Below, in pieces: positions 1-8,989 of a stretch of 64,000 nt of DNA. The DNA comes from Streptomyces sp. NBC_01296 (GTDB taxonomy: Bacteria > Actinomycetota > Actinomycetes > Streptomycetales > Streptomycetaceae), in assembly GCF_035984415.1 (NCBI RefSeq), contig NZ_CP130720.1, positions 5,456,001-5,520,000 of the forward strand. Reading direction: 5' to 3'. Under the pieces are notes generated by a model. It was not told where the DNA came from. It saw only the letters and a list, made by a program, of their open reading frames with translations, and ran no database searches. The position numbers and the translations under genes were made by a program. The stretch's first letter is position 1, and every line of letters starts with the position of its first letter.

Positions 1-238
1 CGGCAGACAACAGGTCGACGTCATACGTCTGGGTGTGCTCGCACGGATCGAAGGACAGCAGATCCGTCTCGTGCACGTCCCACTGCGGCCGGTTCAGCCG
101 CAGTGTCTCGCACGCGACGTCCCGGTTGTCGAGAACGATCACCGGATCGAATCCGGCTCGCTCCAGCCCGAGTGTCAGGCCCCCCGCCCCGGAGCACACG
201 TCCAGGGAGCGCAAGCGTTCCCCTCCCGACTCGTTCAT
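1..238 (-). CDS. C5 cytosine DNA methyltransferase, N-terminal part (cut by window edge)
   Basis: The first 79 residues are visible; the rest lies beyond the left edge. The start ATG is the complement of 236-238. Motif I of C5 methyltransferases, the AdoMet-binding loop DVCSGAGGLTLG, begins at residue 13, followed by the acidic ribose-binding segment VLDNRD. Family knowledge: such enzymes methylate C5 of cytosine in DNA and in R-M loci protect the host. It starts 40 bases after the stop of the Z1 ATPase gene and is the fourth visible gene of that operon, so it is probably the modification subunit. The catalytic PC motif and target-recognition domain cannot be seen. Confidence 0.9.
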   Translation of the reverse strand, partial: MNESGGERLRSLDVCSGAGGLTLGLERAGFDPVIVLDNRDVACETLRLNRPQWDVHETDLLSFDPCEHTQTYDVDLLSA

Positions 239-277
239 CCCGCCCCCGGTGATCTCCGCCGAACCCCCACGTGGAGA

Positions 278-3256
278 TCAACCGTGGTCGATCTCCGTGA
301 CGTCGATGATCGCATCGGCGGTCGGGGAGATCGTCGTGAATTGGACAACCTGGCCGTTTGCACCGCGGGCGGCGGCAGGTGCCACGAACGAGAAGGCCAA
401 CACGACCTTGCCCGGATCGATGCGCTCGCCGTCGAACGCATCTCGGTGGAGGCGCTCCACGATCGGATAGAGGACCAGTGCCCCCCTCCGCTCCGCGACC
501 AGGGACTCCGTTGTCGGGTCACCGGAGTGGCCCGGTGCACCGGCGATGCGGTGCGCCACCCCGCGGTGCTTCTTGTCGCTGATCGCGCCGAAGAGGCCGT
601 GGCGGTCCCGTCGGCGGTCCCGCTCGAACCAGGAGTACCGACGCCCCTCCGAGCCGAGCCTCAGGGCCTTCCCGTGGGCACCTGCGTGCTGGGGCGCGAG
701 CACCACCCAGTCCTCGACGAGACCGTTCTTCGTGATCTCCTCGATGTAGCGCAGATGGGGGGAGAAGTGATCAGGATGCTCCCATTCCAGGCGGCCGAGG
801 ATCGACAGCAGGCCGTCGGCAGCGAGCGTTCCGGTCAGCGCGCGGTAGCGGTGGACCGTGTTCTCCTCCGCGAAGTGGTAGGCGTATGCGCTCGCGTCCC
901 GGTCGAGGGACTCGAGCACGGGCACCCACAGTTCGGTGTTGCGAACGAGGGACGCCTTCTTCTGCGGGTAGGCCGTCGGCTCCTCCCATCGCCCGGCGGA
1001 TCGCACCAGCTTCAGGCGCGCGTTGTACATTTTGTTGGGGCTCGTCGGCTTCAGCCACGGAAGGTGTTGCGACACCAACGGCGGAACCTGTGCCGGTGTG
1101 ATCTGCGGGTATCCGTCCACCAGCACCGCGTAGCGTTCCAGTTCGCCGCGGAACGACTCCTCGTCCAGGCACAGCGCGTGGAACGCGGCGTACAGGTCGA
1201 TCTCCTTGTCGCCCATGGCCTCGCTGCGTCCCAGGTAGAGACGGACCAGGTCACGGTAGCCGCGCCGGAAGCCGAACCAGCGACCCATCTGCATCAACGA
1301 CGACGCGTTTCCGGCCCGACGCCGGAAGTAGGAGATGGTGAGCCCTTCCACGGTGAAGCCGCGGGCGAGCAGTTGACCGCCGATGAGGATCTTCCAGATC
1401 GGCCGCTTGTCGAAGTCGGCGTCGCCGGTCTCCAGATCCTTGTCACCGTTGACGACGATGACCGGTTTGCCGTCCCTGCCGATGCGCATGGCCGCGACAC
1501 CGACGAAGGGCATCAGCTCCTCGTACGTCTCGGGCACGGCATGGCCGTCTGCGCGTACGGCGGACACCGGCGCGATGTCGGTCTCGAACAGCTTGCGGAG
1601 GCGGCCGTGACCGCGGGGCCCGGTGTACCCGGCATTGTCCCAAAGGCCGAGGATCCTGTCGTGCAGCTCTCTGTGGTCGTTCGTGCGCACGGACTCGTGG
1701 ACCAGCATGGTGTGGTGCTCGAAGTGGCCGTCCTGGAGCCCGTCCACACGTTCCCGGTACAGCTTCACGGCGGCCGTGAGGACGAACATGTCCATGGCCT
1801 CCTGAAGACACGTGTCGTCGTCATCGGCGCCGGCGCCGATGACACGGACGTGCGCCTTCTCGTTGGAGTTGGCGAACGTGGCCTCGCCCGGTTCCAGCGC
1901 GGAGTCCAGGTCGTGGAAGTCACGGGCGCCCATGTACCCGGCCGGGCGCGGCAGAGAGAGGATGAAATCCTTGGGGAAGATGTCCTCAGTGTCGCTCGGA
2001 TCCACGAAGACGTTGGCGAACGGGGTTGCCGTGTAGCCCACGTACTGGGAGCGCGGGAGCATTTTCAGGAGCTTCGCGATCTGTTCGTTGATGGCGCTCC
2101 GCTTCTCCACCTCCGGCTTGGTCGTGTTGACGGACGCCTCGTCCGACTCGTCGTCGATGATCAGGACGGGGATCTGATCGAGTGGAGTCTTGATCTTGCC
2201 GAGGTCCTTGACCAGCTTCGCGAGCACGGTCTTGTTCTTCTTCACGACCATGAGCCGCGCCGCGCAGCCGTGGAGGTTGTCGGGGTCGTACAGCGGCCGA
2301 CCGGGCTTGTGTTTGTGGAACTCCAACGCGGTGATGCCCTGGAGCAGGCTCTTGTAGTCGTTGTCGCGCGTGGTCATCCGGACGATGTCGAACGCACCGA
2401 GGGCCGATGGAAGATCCCCGAAGGCGAGGAACCGCCCCTCCCGCCAGGCCGGGTCGTCGGCATAGTCCGACTCCGATTCGGCGCTGCCTCGGAGAATGTT
2501 CTCCCGGCCCACGAGCTCCATGTCCAGCCGCCGCTGTGTCTGGGCCCTGAGCGTGTTGATGGTGCCGCCGAGGACGATCACGAGGCGATACCCGGCGTCG
2601 AACGCCTTCGCGATCACGCCGGTGAAGTTCGCCGTCTTGCCCGACTGCACGTAGCCCACGACGAGGCCCTTGGACTGGTAGGCCTCCTCTCCGGTCGGAT
2701 CGGAGAGCCGCTCGACCACCCGGTCGGTGGCGGTGTCCAGATCGGCGACGGCCTGTGCGGGCCAGCCCTTGTCCGTGAGCAGCCTGCGATACGCCGGCCA
2801 GTAGTAAGAACGGCTCCGCTGTGACTCCGGGGTGTACCAGGGTTTGAAGGTGTCGCTGATGACCACGGGGCCCGCGGCCTTCACCACGGGGATGAGGTTG
2901 TCGAGGAGGGTGCAGGTGCCGCGCTCGATCCTCAGCAGACCGTAGACCTCCGACCGCCGTTCGTCGGTGCGCGGCGAGGTCGTAGACCAGGCGGGCGCCT
3001 CGGCGTAGTCCCACGTGGTGAGTTGGCGTCGCCAGAGCTCGACCAATCGGTCGGTGGCGTGGGCTGACGACAGAGCCGTTCGGAAGTCGGTCTCCGTGGC
3101 ATGCGCCTCCGCCTCCGGAGCCATGTCGTCGACCTGATAGACGAGCGCCTTTTCGAGGCTTTTCGGCCGGCTGCCGTCCAGGTCGGCCAACACGGCGCAG
3201 TGCAGTTCGAGTCGCAGCTCGTCGGGGGCGGTCATCGCGGGTCCTCGGTTCGTCAC
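278..3256 (-). CDS. Z1-domain superfamily II ATPase of a restriction-like system
   Basis: This 992-residue protein has a P-loop at 201-208 (GYVQSGKT), a Walker B-like acidic stretch at about 364-372 (VLIIDDESD), a TATPFAN motif at about 409-415 and the Z1 signature around residue 640 (GGQLLARGFT, then LMQMGRWFGFR). Family knowledge: Z1 proteins are helicase-like ATPases found in R-M neighbourhoods with MORC-type ATPases. The start is GTG at 3256, forming a GTGA overlap with the upstream stop, which suggests translational coupling; an internal ATG at 3235 is an alternative. Its role is probably ATP-driven movement on DNA for the adjacent nuclease. The long open frame on the opposite strand is a GC artefact. 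Confidence 0.88.
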   Translation of the reverse strand: MTNRGPAMTAPDELRLELHCAVLADLDGSRPKSLEKALVYQVDDMAPEAEAHATETDFRTALSSAHATDRLVELWRRQLTTWDYAEAPAWSTTSPRTDERRSEVYGLLRIERGTCTLLDNLIPVVKAAGPVVISDTFKPWYTPESQRSRSYYWPAYRRLLTDKGWPAQAVADLDTATDRVVERLSDPTGEEAYQSKGLVVGYVQSGKTANFTGVIAKAFDAGYRLVIVLGGTINTLRAQTQRRLDMELVGRENILRGSAESESDYADDPAWREGRFLAFGDLPSALGAFDIVRMTTRDNDYKSLLQGITALEFHKHKPGRPLYDPDNLHGCAARLMVVKKNKTVLAKLVKDLGKIKTPLDQIPVLIIDDESDEASVNTTKPEVEKRSAINEQIAKLLKMLPRSQYVGYTATPFANVFVDPSDTEDIFPKDFILSLPRPAGYMGARDFHDLDSALEPGEATFANSNEKAHVRVIGAGADDDDTCLQEAMDMFVLTAAVKLYRERVDGLQDGHFEHHTMLVHESVRTNDHRELHDRILGLWDNAGYTGPRGHGRLRKLFETDIAPVSAVRADGHAVPETYEELMPFVGVAAMRIGRDGKPVIVVNGDKDLETGDADFDKRPIWKILIGGQLLARGFTVEGLTISYFRRRAGNASSLMQMGRWFGFRRGYRDLVRLYLGRSEAMGDKEIDLYAAFHALCLDEESFRGELERYAVLVDGYPQITPAQVPPLVSQHLPWLKPTSPNKMYNARLKLVRSAGRWEEPTAYPQKKASLVRNTELWVPVLESLDRDASAYAYHFAEENTVHRYRALTGTLAADGLLSILGRLEWEHPDHFSPHLRYIEEITKNGLVEDWVVLAPQHAGAHGKALRLGSEGRRYSWFERDRRRDRHGLFGAISDKKHRGVAHRIAGAPGHSGDPTTESLVAERRGALVLYPIVERLHRDAFDGERIDPGKVVLAFSFVAPAAARGANGQVVQFTTISPTADAIIDVTEIDHG

Positions 3257-4233
3257 GGGAGACGGAAGTCGGTCAGGTCAACCGGAGCCCCCGGCTCGGG
3301 GGACAGGTGATTCAGGCGTATGCGGTAGTCGACCGACAGAATGTGATCACGCACATCCGGCGGCAGCACGGCGTGGGTGAGACGCGGAACCCTGTCGGCG
3401 GGGACGAGAAGCGGGTCGCCGCGCAGGGTCCACCGTTCGTCGTCCTGCTCGGTCGGGCTCCAACCGGATCGATTGATCGCGGCTTCGAGACGTGCGCCGG
3501 CGATGCGGCTCGCGGCGTGGGCGTCCCGGACGACGGCGGCCACGGACTCGCCCAGGGTCCGACCGCCGGCGCCGCCACGGGTCACTTGCAGGGAAGCCAG
3601 CCACAGCGGGCGTCCGGGTGATTCCTCGAGTTGCCGAATGCCGTGCACGGTGTGCTGCCGGTCCTCGGACGAGGTCGTCTTCACTTCCACGTCCGAATCG
3701 GGCAGACCGAAGTCGTGCTGTTCTCCCCGTGGCCCGGTCCAGGCGTCGACTGCACTCTCCCAGCCCCGCACACGGGCCACCGCGCGCAGCACCGCCAGTT
3801 CACCGTGCAGGCCGATGCGTCGTTCGGCTCCGAGTCCGCGGGGCCGGTGAAGGAGCCCGGCCCAGGCATCGACGGTCTCGTCCAGTGCCCGCCCGAGATC
3901 GCGGTCGCCGGTGACGACTCGATCGGCGACCGCCATCAGCAGATCGTGGAAGTCGCGCATGAGCTCGGTCTGGGTCGTGCGGACGCGGGCCATCCGCCTG
4001 CCGCGGTGGGCCACCTGGTCGATCGTGATCGACGGCACGGGAGACCGTGGCGGCGACTGGTTCCGGTCCAGCTCGACGTGGAGGGAGATCCCGTGGCCGC
4101 CGTCGCCTATCTCGTAGGAGACCAGTCGTTCCGACCTCGGCGGCGACAGGGGGTAGCTGGTCTCCTGCCGTACGCCGAGATAGTGCTCGACGGTGGACCA
4201 GGCGAGCTGCGGGAACGATGCCGGGTCACTCAT
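3253..4233 (-). CDS. PD-(D/E)XK nuclease-fold protein, DUF4420 type
   Basis: The protein has 326 residues. A nuclease-fold core is visible: E145 in GLHGELAVL, D174 in HDFG and E183-x-K185 in DVEVKTT, matching the E...D...ExK arrangement of PD-(D/E)XK enzymes. The family is known from operons that also carry a MORC-type ATPase, a Z1 ATPase and a methyltransferase. The start ATG at 4233 overlaps the end of the upstream ATPase gene by 8 bases, and its stop overlaps the Z1 start by 4. It is the most likely DNA-cleaving subunit. All predicted active-site residues are present, so it should be active; the target is unknown. Confidence 0.82.
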   Translation of the reverse strand: MSDPASFPQLAWSTVEHYLGVRQETSYPLSPPRSERLVSYEIGDGGHGISLHVELDRNQSPPRSPVPSITIDQVAHRGRRMARVRTTQTELMRDFHDLLMAVADRVVTGDRDLGRALDETVDAWAGLLHRPRGLGAERRIGLHGELAVLRAVARVRGWESAVDAWTGPRGEQHDFGLPDSDVEVKTTSSEDRQHTVHGIRQLEESPGRPLWLASLQVTRGGAGGRTLGESVAAVVRDAHAASRIAGARLEAAINRSGWSPTEQDDERWTLRGDPLLVPADRVPRLTHAVLPPDVRDHILSVDYRIRLNHLSPEPGAPVDLTDFRLP

Positions 4234-5758
4234 CGTCTGCCATACGCTCCAGCTCGGCGCGTGCTGCGGCGACCAGGATGGACTGCCACAGCTGGAGGTT
4301 GTCCTTTTCCCGCGAGCCGCTGTACTCCTTCTCGAAAATCTGGTGCAGGAGCAGGAACATCAGCGACTTGACCGTCGGGGCGTCGTTGAGCCCGCCACGT
4401 CGCCCACCCAGCACCGCGGAACGGTAGTGCTGGTTGAGCACGATGACCCGATCCTCGCGGTCGATGTCGAAGAAGTTCCCGTTGTCGAGCTTCTGCCAGC
4501 GGACGGAGATGGGCTCCTCGCCCTGCATCAAGGGGAGCTCGTCCTCCATGGCCTCGCGCAGCGAGGGGTCGAATCCCTTTCCCGGTCCGATCACTGCCTT
4601 GCGTGTCGTGCCGGCCCTCCTCCGGGCCTCGCGGTACGCGGCATCGGCGGCGCCGATGTATTCGGTGAAACGGCACCCTTCGGTGTCGACCGCCTCGTTC
4701 AGGGCGTCGGCGAATTCCGGAGAGGTGTCGACTCCCTCCTTCTTCACGGTGAGCCGGAAGACATCGTCTGCCGTGTCGGGCAGGTCGACGGCCACGCGCG
4801 CAAGCGAGAGGTACTGGTCGGGCTGCCGGAAGTTGTTCCAGCCGCCCGCCTGGACCAGGCGGTTGTGGCGGTAGAAGTAGAACCCCTGACGGTCCAGCAC
4901 GGAGCCGACCGCCTTGTACTCGTCCAGGGTGGACTTGGCCGGCCAGACATGCGCGTGGAGGGGCACCTCCCCCACCGAGGGGATCGAGGCGGTGAACGTC
5001 TTCGGGTATGCCGGGTGCCCGGCCTTGGGGTACCCGAAGGGATCCAGCGGGTCGACTCCGAAGTTCATGTATTCGAGGCCGGTGTTGACGTCTTCCACGG
5101 CGATCGTGATGTTGAAGTCGTCGCGGGCGAGGAAGCGGTGGAGGCAAAGCCCCAGCTGCAGCCCCAGCCGATTGATCGTGCGATGCAGATATCGGTCGGT
5201 TTGTCCGCCTCCGCCGTGCTGGGGGAAGTTCTTCACCCCATCCCAGCGGATGACAGTGCCCTGCCAGACGATCGGCCGCTCGGAATAGCGGTCGATCAGA
5301 GTCTGCGCGTAGTCCTGGTCGACGATGTCGCACTGGTGGCCGCTCACGGCGCGCTCCATGAGCCACCGCCGTCCCACCGCTCGGGTGCGACGCGTCTTGG
5401 TCACGACGGTGACCGCGGAGGCATGGCTCAGCGAGGCGGATTTCAGACCGGTTCCGAACATGCCCAGGGCCTTGGCGTCGTAGTCGCGCCGGCCACCGAC
5501 GGTCATGGCGACGTCGAGTTCCTCCTCGGTCATGCCCTTGCCGTCGTCGATCACGAGCAGACTCACGAGCCGGTCGGCATCACGCAGGAAGTGGATCACC
5601 ACGTCGCGTGCACCGGCGTCGATCGAGTTGTCGACCAGGTCGGCGATCGCCGCCTCGAATCCGTATCCCTGGCTGCTCAGCGCCTTCATGTAGCGGGCAT
5701 CCGGGGGAAGGTGCTTGGTTCCGTTGGTCGGTACCTCGAACTGCCAACGATCGGTCAT
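4226..5758 (-). CDS. GHKL ATPase, MutL/MORC-like, of a restriction-like system
   Basis: This 510-residue protein has the GHKL (Bergerat-fold) motifs: the N-box in AAIADLVDNSIDAG (about 36-49), DDGKGM at 71-76 and the lid LGMFGTGLKSAS at about 98-109. The spacing fits prokaryotic MORC-type ATPases, which Iyer, Abhiman and Aravind (2008) linked to R-M operons. ATG at 5758 is chosen because homology-like sequence begins there and GGGCAGGAA lies just upstream; the frame stays open to 5866. It is the first gene of the operon, so the palindrome at 5784-5810 may control it. Likely role: ATP-gated clamp in a complex with the nuclease and the Z1 ATPase. Confidence 0.87.
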   Translation of the reverse strand: MTDRWQFEVPTNGTKHLPPDARYMKALSSQGYGFEAAIADLVDNSIDAGARDVVIHFLRDADRLVSLLVIDDGKGMTEEELDVAMTVGGRRDYDAKALGMFGTGLKSASLSHASAVTVVTKTRRTRAVGRRWLMERAVSGHQCDIVDQDYAQTLIDRYSERPIVWQGTVIRWDGVKNFPQHGGGGQTDRYLHRTINRLGLQLGLCLHRFLARDDFNITIAVEDVNTGLEYMNFGVDPLDPFGYPKAGHPAYPKTFTASIPSVGEVPLHAHVWPAKSTLDEYKAVGSVLDRQGFYFYRHNRLVQAGGWNNFRQPDQYLSLARVAVDLPDTADDVFRLTVKKEGVDTSPEFADALNEAVDTEGCRFTEYIGAADAAYREARRRAGTTRKAVIGPGKGFDPSLREAMEDELPLMQGEEPISVRWQKLDNGNFFDIDREDRVIVLNQHYRSAVLGGRRGGLNDAPTVKSLMFLLLHQIFEKEYSGSREKDNLQLWQSILVAAARAELERMADDE

Positions 5759-5783
5759 TTCCTGCCCTGAAGTCGATCTGTGT

Positions 5784-5810
5784 CTGGCATGAGCGTAGTG
5801 CTCATGCCAG
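5784..5810. promoter_or_regulatory. Perfect 11-bp inverted repeat before the MORC/Z1 operon
   Basis: The arms CTGGCATGAGC and GCTCATGCCAG are separated by GTAGT and end 26 bases before the first start codon of the restriction-like operon. There is no U tract in either direction, and the SEC-C gene upstream ends 57 bases away. It could be an operator or a leader hairpin; no controller-protein gene is visible in the window. Confidence 0.6.
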
Positions 5811-5866
5811 GCCGTGGGCAGGGGGAAATGGCGAACGGTCACCCGCCGGTCGCTGAGGGCGCGCAC

Positions 5867-6862
5867 TCAGGTGCCGTGGCACTCCGCGTACGGCTTGCCC
5901 GAGGTGCACCAGCACGGGGATGTGGGGGTGGGGGGCCAGGAGGTGGCTTTGCCGCGGGCTGCCAGGGTCGTGGCGTACTCCGGGAGGAGGGACGGGGAGG
6001 CCGGGGAGGTTTTCTCCGATGCCGCGAAGGCCTCGTACGAGGGGACGCTCGCCGTCACGATGCCGAGGTTCGTCGTGCCCGAGGCCGCCAGGGCGCGCAG
6101 GGACGTCTCGATGTGCGCGAGGTGCGCAGCGTGCGAGGGGTATTCCGCCGCCAGGGTGGGGTACGACGTGAGGAGCTCGGCCAGTTCTCGCTGGGGCCAG
6201 TGGAGGATGGCCACCGGGAACGGGCGGGAGAGGGCGGCGCGGCGGTCGCCCAGTTCGGCGCGGAGGCGGGCGATCTCGGCGCGGAGCTCGGCCGGGTCGT
6301 CGGAGCCGAGGGCCCAGATGCGCTTCGGGTCGTGGAGCTCGTCCAGCGGGATCGGGCCGATGTGGCGGGTGTCGGCGACCATGTCCCAGTCGTCGTGCGG
6401 GAGTCCGAGGAGACGGCGGACCCGGTGGCGTCCCGTCAGGAGGGCCGTCGTGGCGGGGGTCAAGGGTGCGCTCTCCGTGATCAGGAGGGTGGCCGCCTGG
6501 GTGAAGCACTCCTCCGAGGTGGTCAACTCGTCGTGGGCCTCGAGGGCTTCCGCGATGACCTCCCAGGGGGCCGGGTCCGCGGGCGCGGCCGCGCGGATGC
6601 CCTGGATGAGGGCGCGGGCCTCGGGCTCGTGGCCGTACTCCCACAGGTTCGCGGCCTGGAGCGCCTTGATCAGGTGGGGGTCGGCGGGTGAGGCGGCGAG
6701 GAGTTGGTCGTACAGCGCGCTGGCGCGGTCCCGGGCGTCACCCAGTTCGAGGTGGGCCGCGGCCTGGAGGAGCAAAGGCTCCTGGTCCTCGGGGTAACGG
6801 GTCGCCGTGCGGATGAGGCGCTCGGCTTCGGCAATGTGCTCGGCAGGCGTGTCAGGGCGCAT
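5867..6862 (-). CDS. Helical-repeat protein with C-terminal SEC-C zinc motif
   Basis: The protein has 331 residues. The N-terminal half is Ala/Leu-rich helical sequence with TPR-like periodicity (HIAEAERLIRTA, then LLQAAAHLELGDARDRASALY). The C-terminus ends in CWCTSGKPYAECHG, a C-x-C-x8-C-H SEC-C zinc-binding motif like that at the end of SecA. Family knowledge: SEC-C motifs occur on SecA and many otherwise unassigned bacterial proteins. ATG at 6862 is divergent from the sortase gene, with 47 bases between. It points toward the defence operon but the palindrome at 5784-5810 separates them. Specific function unknown. Confidence 0.8.
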   Translation of the reverse strand: MRPDTPAEHIAEAERLIRTATRYPEDQEPLLLQAAAHLELGDARDRASALYDQLLAASPADPHLIKALQAANLWEYGHEPEARALIQGIRAAAPADPAPWEVIAEALEAHDELTTSEECFTQAATLLITESAPLTPATTALLTGRHRVRRLLGLPHDDWDMVADTRHIGPIPLDELHDPKRIWALGSDDPAELRAEIARLRAELGDRRAALSRPFPVAILHWPQRELAELLTSYPTLAAEYPSHAAHLAHIETSLRALAASGTTNLGIVTASVPSYEAFAASEKTSPASPSLLPEYATTLAARGKATSWPPTPTSPCWCTSGKPYAECHGT

Positions 6863-6909
6863 GGTTCACACCGTACTGCCGCTGGTCTGTTGAAGGGGGA
6901 GGACTTAAG

Positions 6910-7707
6910 GTGCGGCCCGTGCGGGATCACATGCGTGTGGTGGTGCAGGGGGGTGGACGGCGGGGGCGGGGGGTCGGTCTCGCCGGGGTGCTGTGGGGCG
7001 TCGCCGAACTGGCCGTCACCGTGGGCGTGGTGGTGTTGTTGCTGGTGGTGCACCAGGTGTGGTGGACCAACCGGCAGGCCTTGGCCGCCGCCCACCAGCA
7101 GGTCCGGAACCTGGAGAGGGAGTGGGCCCTTCCTTCCGATCCTGGTTCCGATCCCTCCACGGCTCCGGTGCCTGCCGCGTCGCCTTCTGTCTCCGCGTCC
7201 GGGGCGACGGTCGCCTCCGCCTCCGCCGAGCCGGCCCCGCCCGCCGGCGCGAAGGCGCCGCCGGCCCAGGAGTCGGCGTACGGGGTGCTGCGCATCCCGC
7301 GGCTCGGTGTCGTCGTGCCCGTCGCGCAGGGGGTCGACAAGCGGGCCGTGCTGGACAAGGGGTACGTCGGGCACTACCCGGGGACCGCACAGCCCGGGGC
7401 GGAGGGGAACTTCGCGCTCGCCGGGCACCGCAACACCCACGGCGAGCCGTTCCGGTACATCAACCGGCTGCGGGCCGGGGACGAGCTGATCGTCGACGTA
7501 CGGGGACAGCGGTACACGTACGTGGTGGGGAAGGTCTTGGCGGAGACCAGCGAGCGGGACACCGGCGTGATCGCGCCCGTGCCGCGCAGTACGGTCCGGC
7601 CGGAGTACGGGTACGGCGAGCCCGGCGCGTACATCACGCTCACCACCTGCACGCCCGAGTACACCTCCAAATATCGGCTCGTGGTGTGGGGAACCATGCG
7701 GAGATGA
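6910..7707 (+). CDS. Class E sortase
   Basis: This is a 265-residue membrane-anchored transpeptidase. A transmembrane segment spans about 28-48, a Pro/Ala/Ser-rich linker runs to about 120, and the sortase domain carries H173 (LAGHRNTHG), C247 (TLTTCTPE) and R256 (KYRLVVWG). Class E sortases of Streptomyces attach LAXTG proteins to peptidoglycan; two such substrates are encoded nearby (9981-11153 and 13928-14668). The GTG at 6910 follows GGGGGAGGAC; ATG at 6931 is a weaker alternative. Sequence alone cannot say which of several usual Streptomyces class E paralogues this is. Confidence 0.9.
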   Translation: MRPVRDHMRVVVQGGGRRGRGVGLAGVLWGVAELAVTVGVVVLLLVVHQVWWTNRQALAAAHQQVRNLEREWALPSDPGSDPSTAPVPAASPSVSASGATVASASAEPAPPAGAKAPPAQESAYGVLRIPRLGVVVPVAQGVDKRAVLDKGYVGHYPGTAQPGAEGNFALAGHRNTHGEPFRYINRLRAGDELIVDVRGQRYTYVVGKVLAETSERDTGVIAPVPRSTVRPEYGYGEPGAYITLTTCTPEYTSKYRLVVWGTMRR

Positions 7708-7756
7708 CCCGCGTTCTTGTATGCGGTGAGTACGGATCTCGGGAGGGGGGCACTGC

Positions 7757-8083
7757 ATGACTCGGCATGATCGTGGGCGGCTGCTGATGCCGCTGCTGAT
7801 GTCCCTGCTCCTGTTCGCCGGGATCCTCGGGTTCCTCGGGCTGTTCGCCGGGGAGGGCGGGCTGGGTGGACTGGGTGCCGTCGTGGTCGCCCTCGCCGCC
7901 ACCGTCACCGTGGGTGCCGCGGCCCTCGCCGCCCGGCTGGTACAGCCTGTGCCTCCCCACCGCATACGTACAGCGATACGTGATCGCGAGCAGCGCACCG
8001 CGTTCCTGCCGCAGCGTGATCCCGATGCCTCGGGCCGGTCGCGGCCCAGGGCGCCCGGTCGTCTCGTCCTGACGGCCGCGTAG
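7757..8083 (+). CDS. Small two-helix membrane protein, DUF6412 type
   Basis: This 108-residue protein starts at ATG 7757 behind a strong GGGAGGGGGG. Two hydrophobic helices (about 9-30 and 38-62) are followed by a basic, Arg/Pro-rich tail likely to be cytoplasmic. It resembles Streptomyces proteins annotated DUF6412 that lie beside a YidC/Oxa1 gene, as here. The function is unknown; the pairing suggests a role linked to membrane insertion or the same regulon. It lies 50 bases after the sortase gene on the same strand. Confidence 0.7.
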   Translation: MTRHDRGRLLMPLLMSLLLFAGILGFLGLFAGEGGLGGLGAVVVALAATVTVGAAALAARLVQPVPPHRIRTAIRDREQRTAFLPQRDPDASGRSRPRAPGRLVLTAA

Positions 8084-8187
8084 GGGCACCTGCTCTCCAC
8101 TCTTGCTCTGTTTGCTGTCGTGCCCCTCGTGGCCGTCGCGCCGAAATGCATTTTTTCGACGTTGACGAGACCCCTCGGAGGGCCCGC

Positions 8188-8868
8188 GTGTCCGTTTTCA
8201 CCTCTCTTGTTGTCGAGCTGGGCCGGTTCCTGGAGCCGGTGCTGGCCGAGTCCGCGACCGCTGCCGCGATCGTGCTGTTCACCGTGCTCGTACGGCTCGC
8301 GCTGCATCCGCTGAACCGTGCCGCGTTCCGCGGTGCGACCCCGGTGGCCGGCTGCCTGCCCATGCTGCTCCAGCTGCCGGTGTTCTTCCTCATGTACCGG
8401 GCCTTCTCCTCGTCCGGCGAGCTGCTGGACCACCGGCTGTTCGCCGCCCCGCTCGGGGCCCGGTGGAGCGATGCCCTCGGGGACGGCGGCCTCTTCGGGG
8501 CGCAGGGGCTGGTCTTCCTCGCGCTGTTCGCGGCCATCGCGGCGGTTGCCGCGTGGAGCGCGGTACGGGGACGGCGGACTGCCGCCTCGGCCGCTGCGGC
8601 GGCAGCTTCGGCACCCGTCGTGGCCGTCCCCCGCGCGAAGGGCAAGCCCGGGGTCGCCGCCGAGGTGAGCGCCGAGCAGCAGGCGATGCTGCGCAAGCTG
8701 GGCGGCGTACTGCCGCTGCTGTCGTTCGGGACGCTGATCACGGCGGGAGTGGTGCCGCTGGCCGCCGGGCTGTACCTGGTGACCACCACCGCCTGGTCCG
8801 TGGCGGAGCGGGCCTGGCTCCAGTACCGCAAGGAGGCGGTCGAAGAGCGCGAGCGTTCCAGTCTGTGA
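8188..8868 (+). CDS. YidC/Oxa1-family membrane protein insertase
   Basis: The protein has 226 residues. Sequence typical of the family is present: an N-terminal FLEPVLAESATAAAIVLFTVLVR helix-containing segment, then LHPLNRAAFR and CLPMLLQLPVFFLMYRAF, with further helices at about 108-128 and 175-205. YidC/Oxa1 proteins insert membrane proteins with or without Sec. GTG at 8188 is chosen because CGGAGGG lies 6 bases upstream; an in-frame ATG at 8146 lacks a ribosome site. It is shorter than the main chromosomal YidC next to rnpA/jag in actinomycetes, so it is probably an accessory paralogue. The DUF6412 gene is its upstream partner. Confidence 0.85.
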   Translation: MSVFTSLVVELGRFLEPVLAESATAAAIVLFTVLVRLALHPLNRAAFRGATPVAGCLPMLLQLPVFFLMYRAFSSSGELLDHRLFAAPLGARWSDALGDGGLFGAQGLVFLALFAAIAAVAAWSAVRGRRTAASAAAAAASAPVVAVPRAKGKPGVAAEVSAEQQAMLRKLGGVLPLLSFGTLITAGVVPLAAGLYLVTTTAWSVAERAWLQYRKEAVEERERSSL

Positions 8869-8989
8869 ACAGGGTCTTGCGGATTGGGTTGCCATCTTGG
8901 AGGATCAACCAATTCTCCGATGGCCGCAACCCATCGGCAGGCCCGGGCTCGCCCATGGGCCGACCACCCACGACCACGGGAGAATGCCC

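Noticed and set aside
35..2824. A 929-codon open frame on the plus strand opposite the Z1 ATPase gene
   Set aside because: It has no recognisable domain, and the minus-strand frame carries clear P-loop, TATP and Z1 motifs. Long antisense frames are usual in high-GC DNA.
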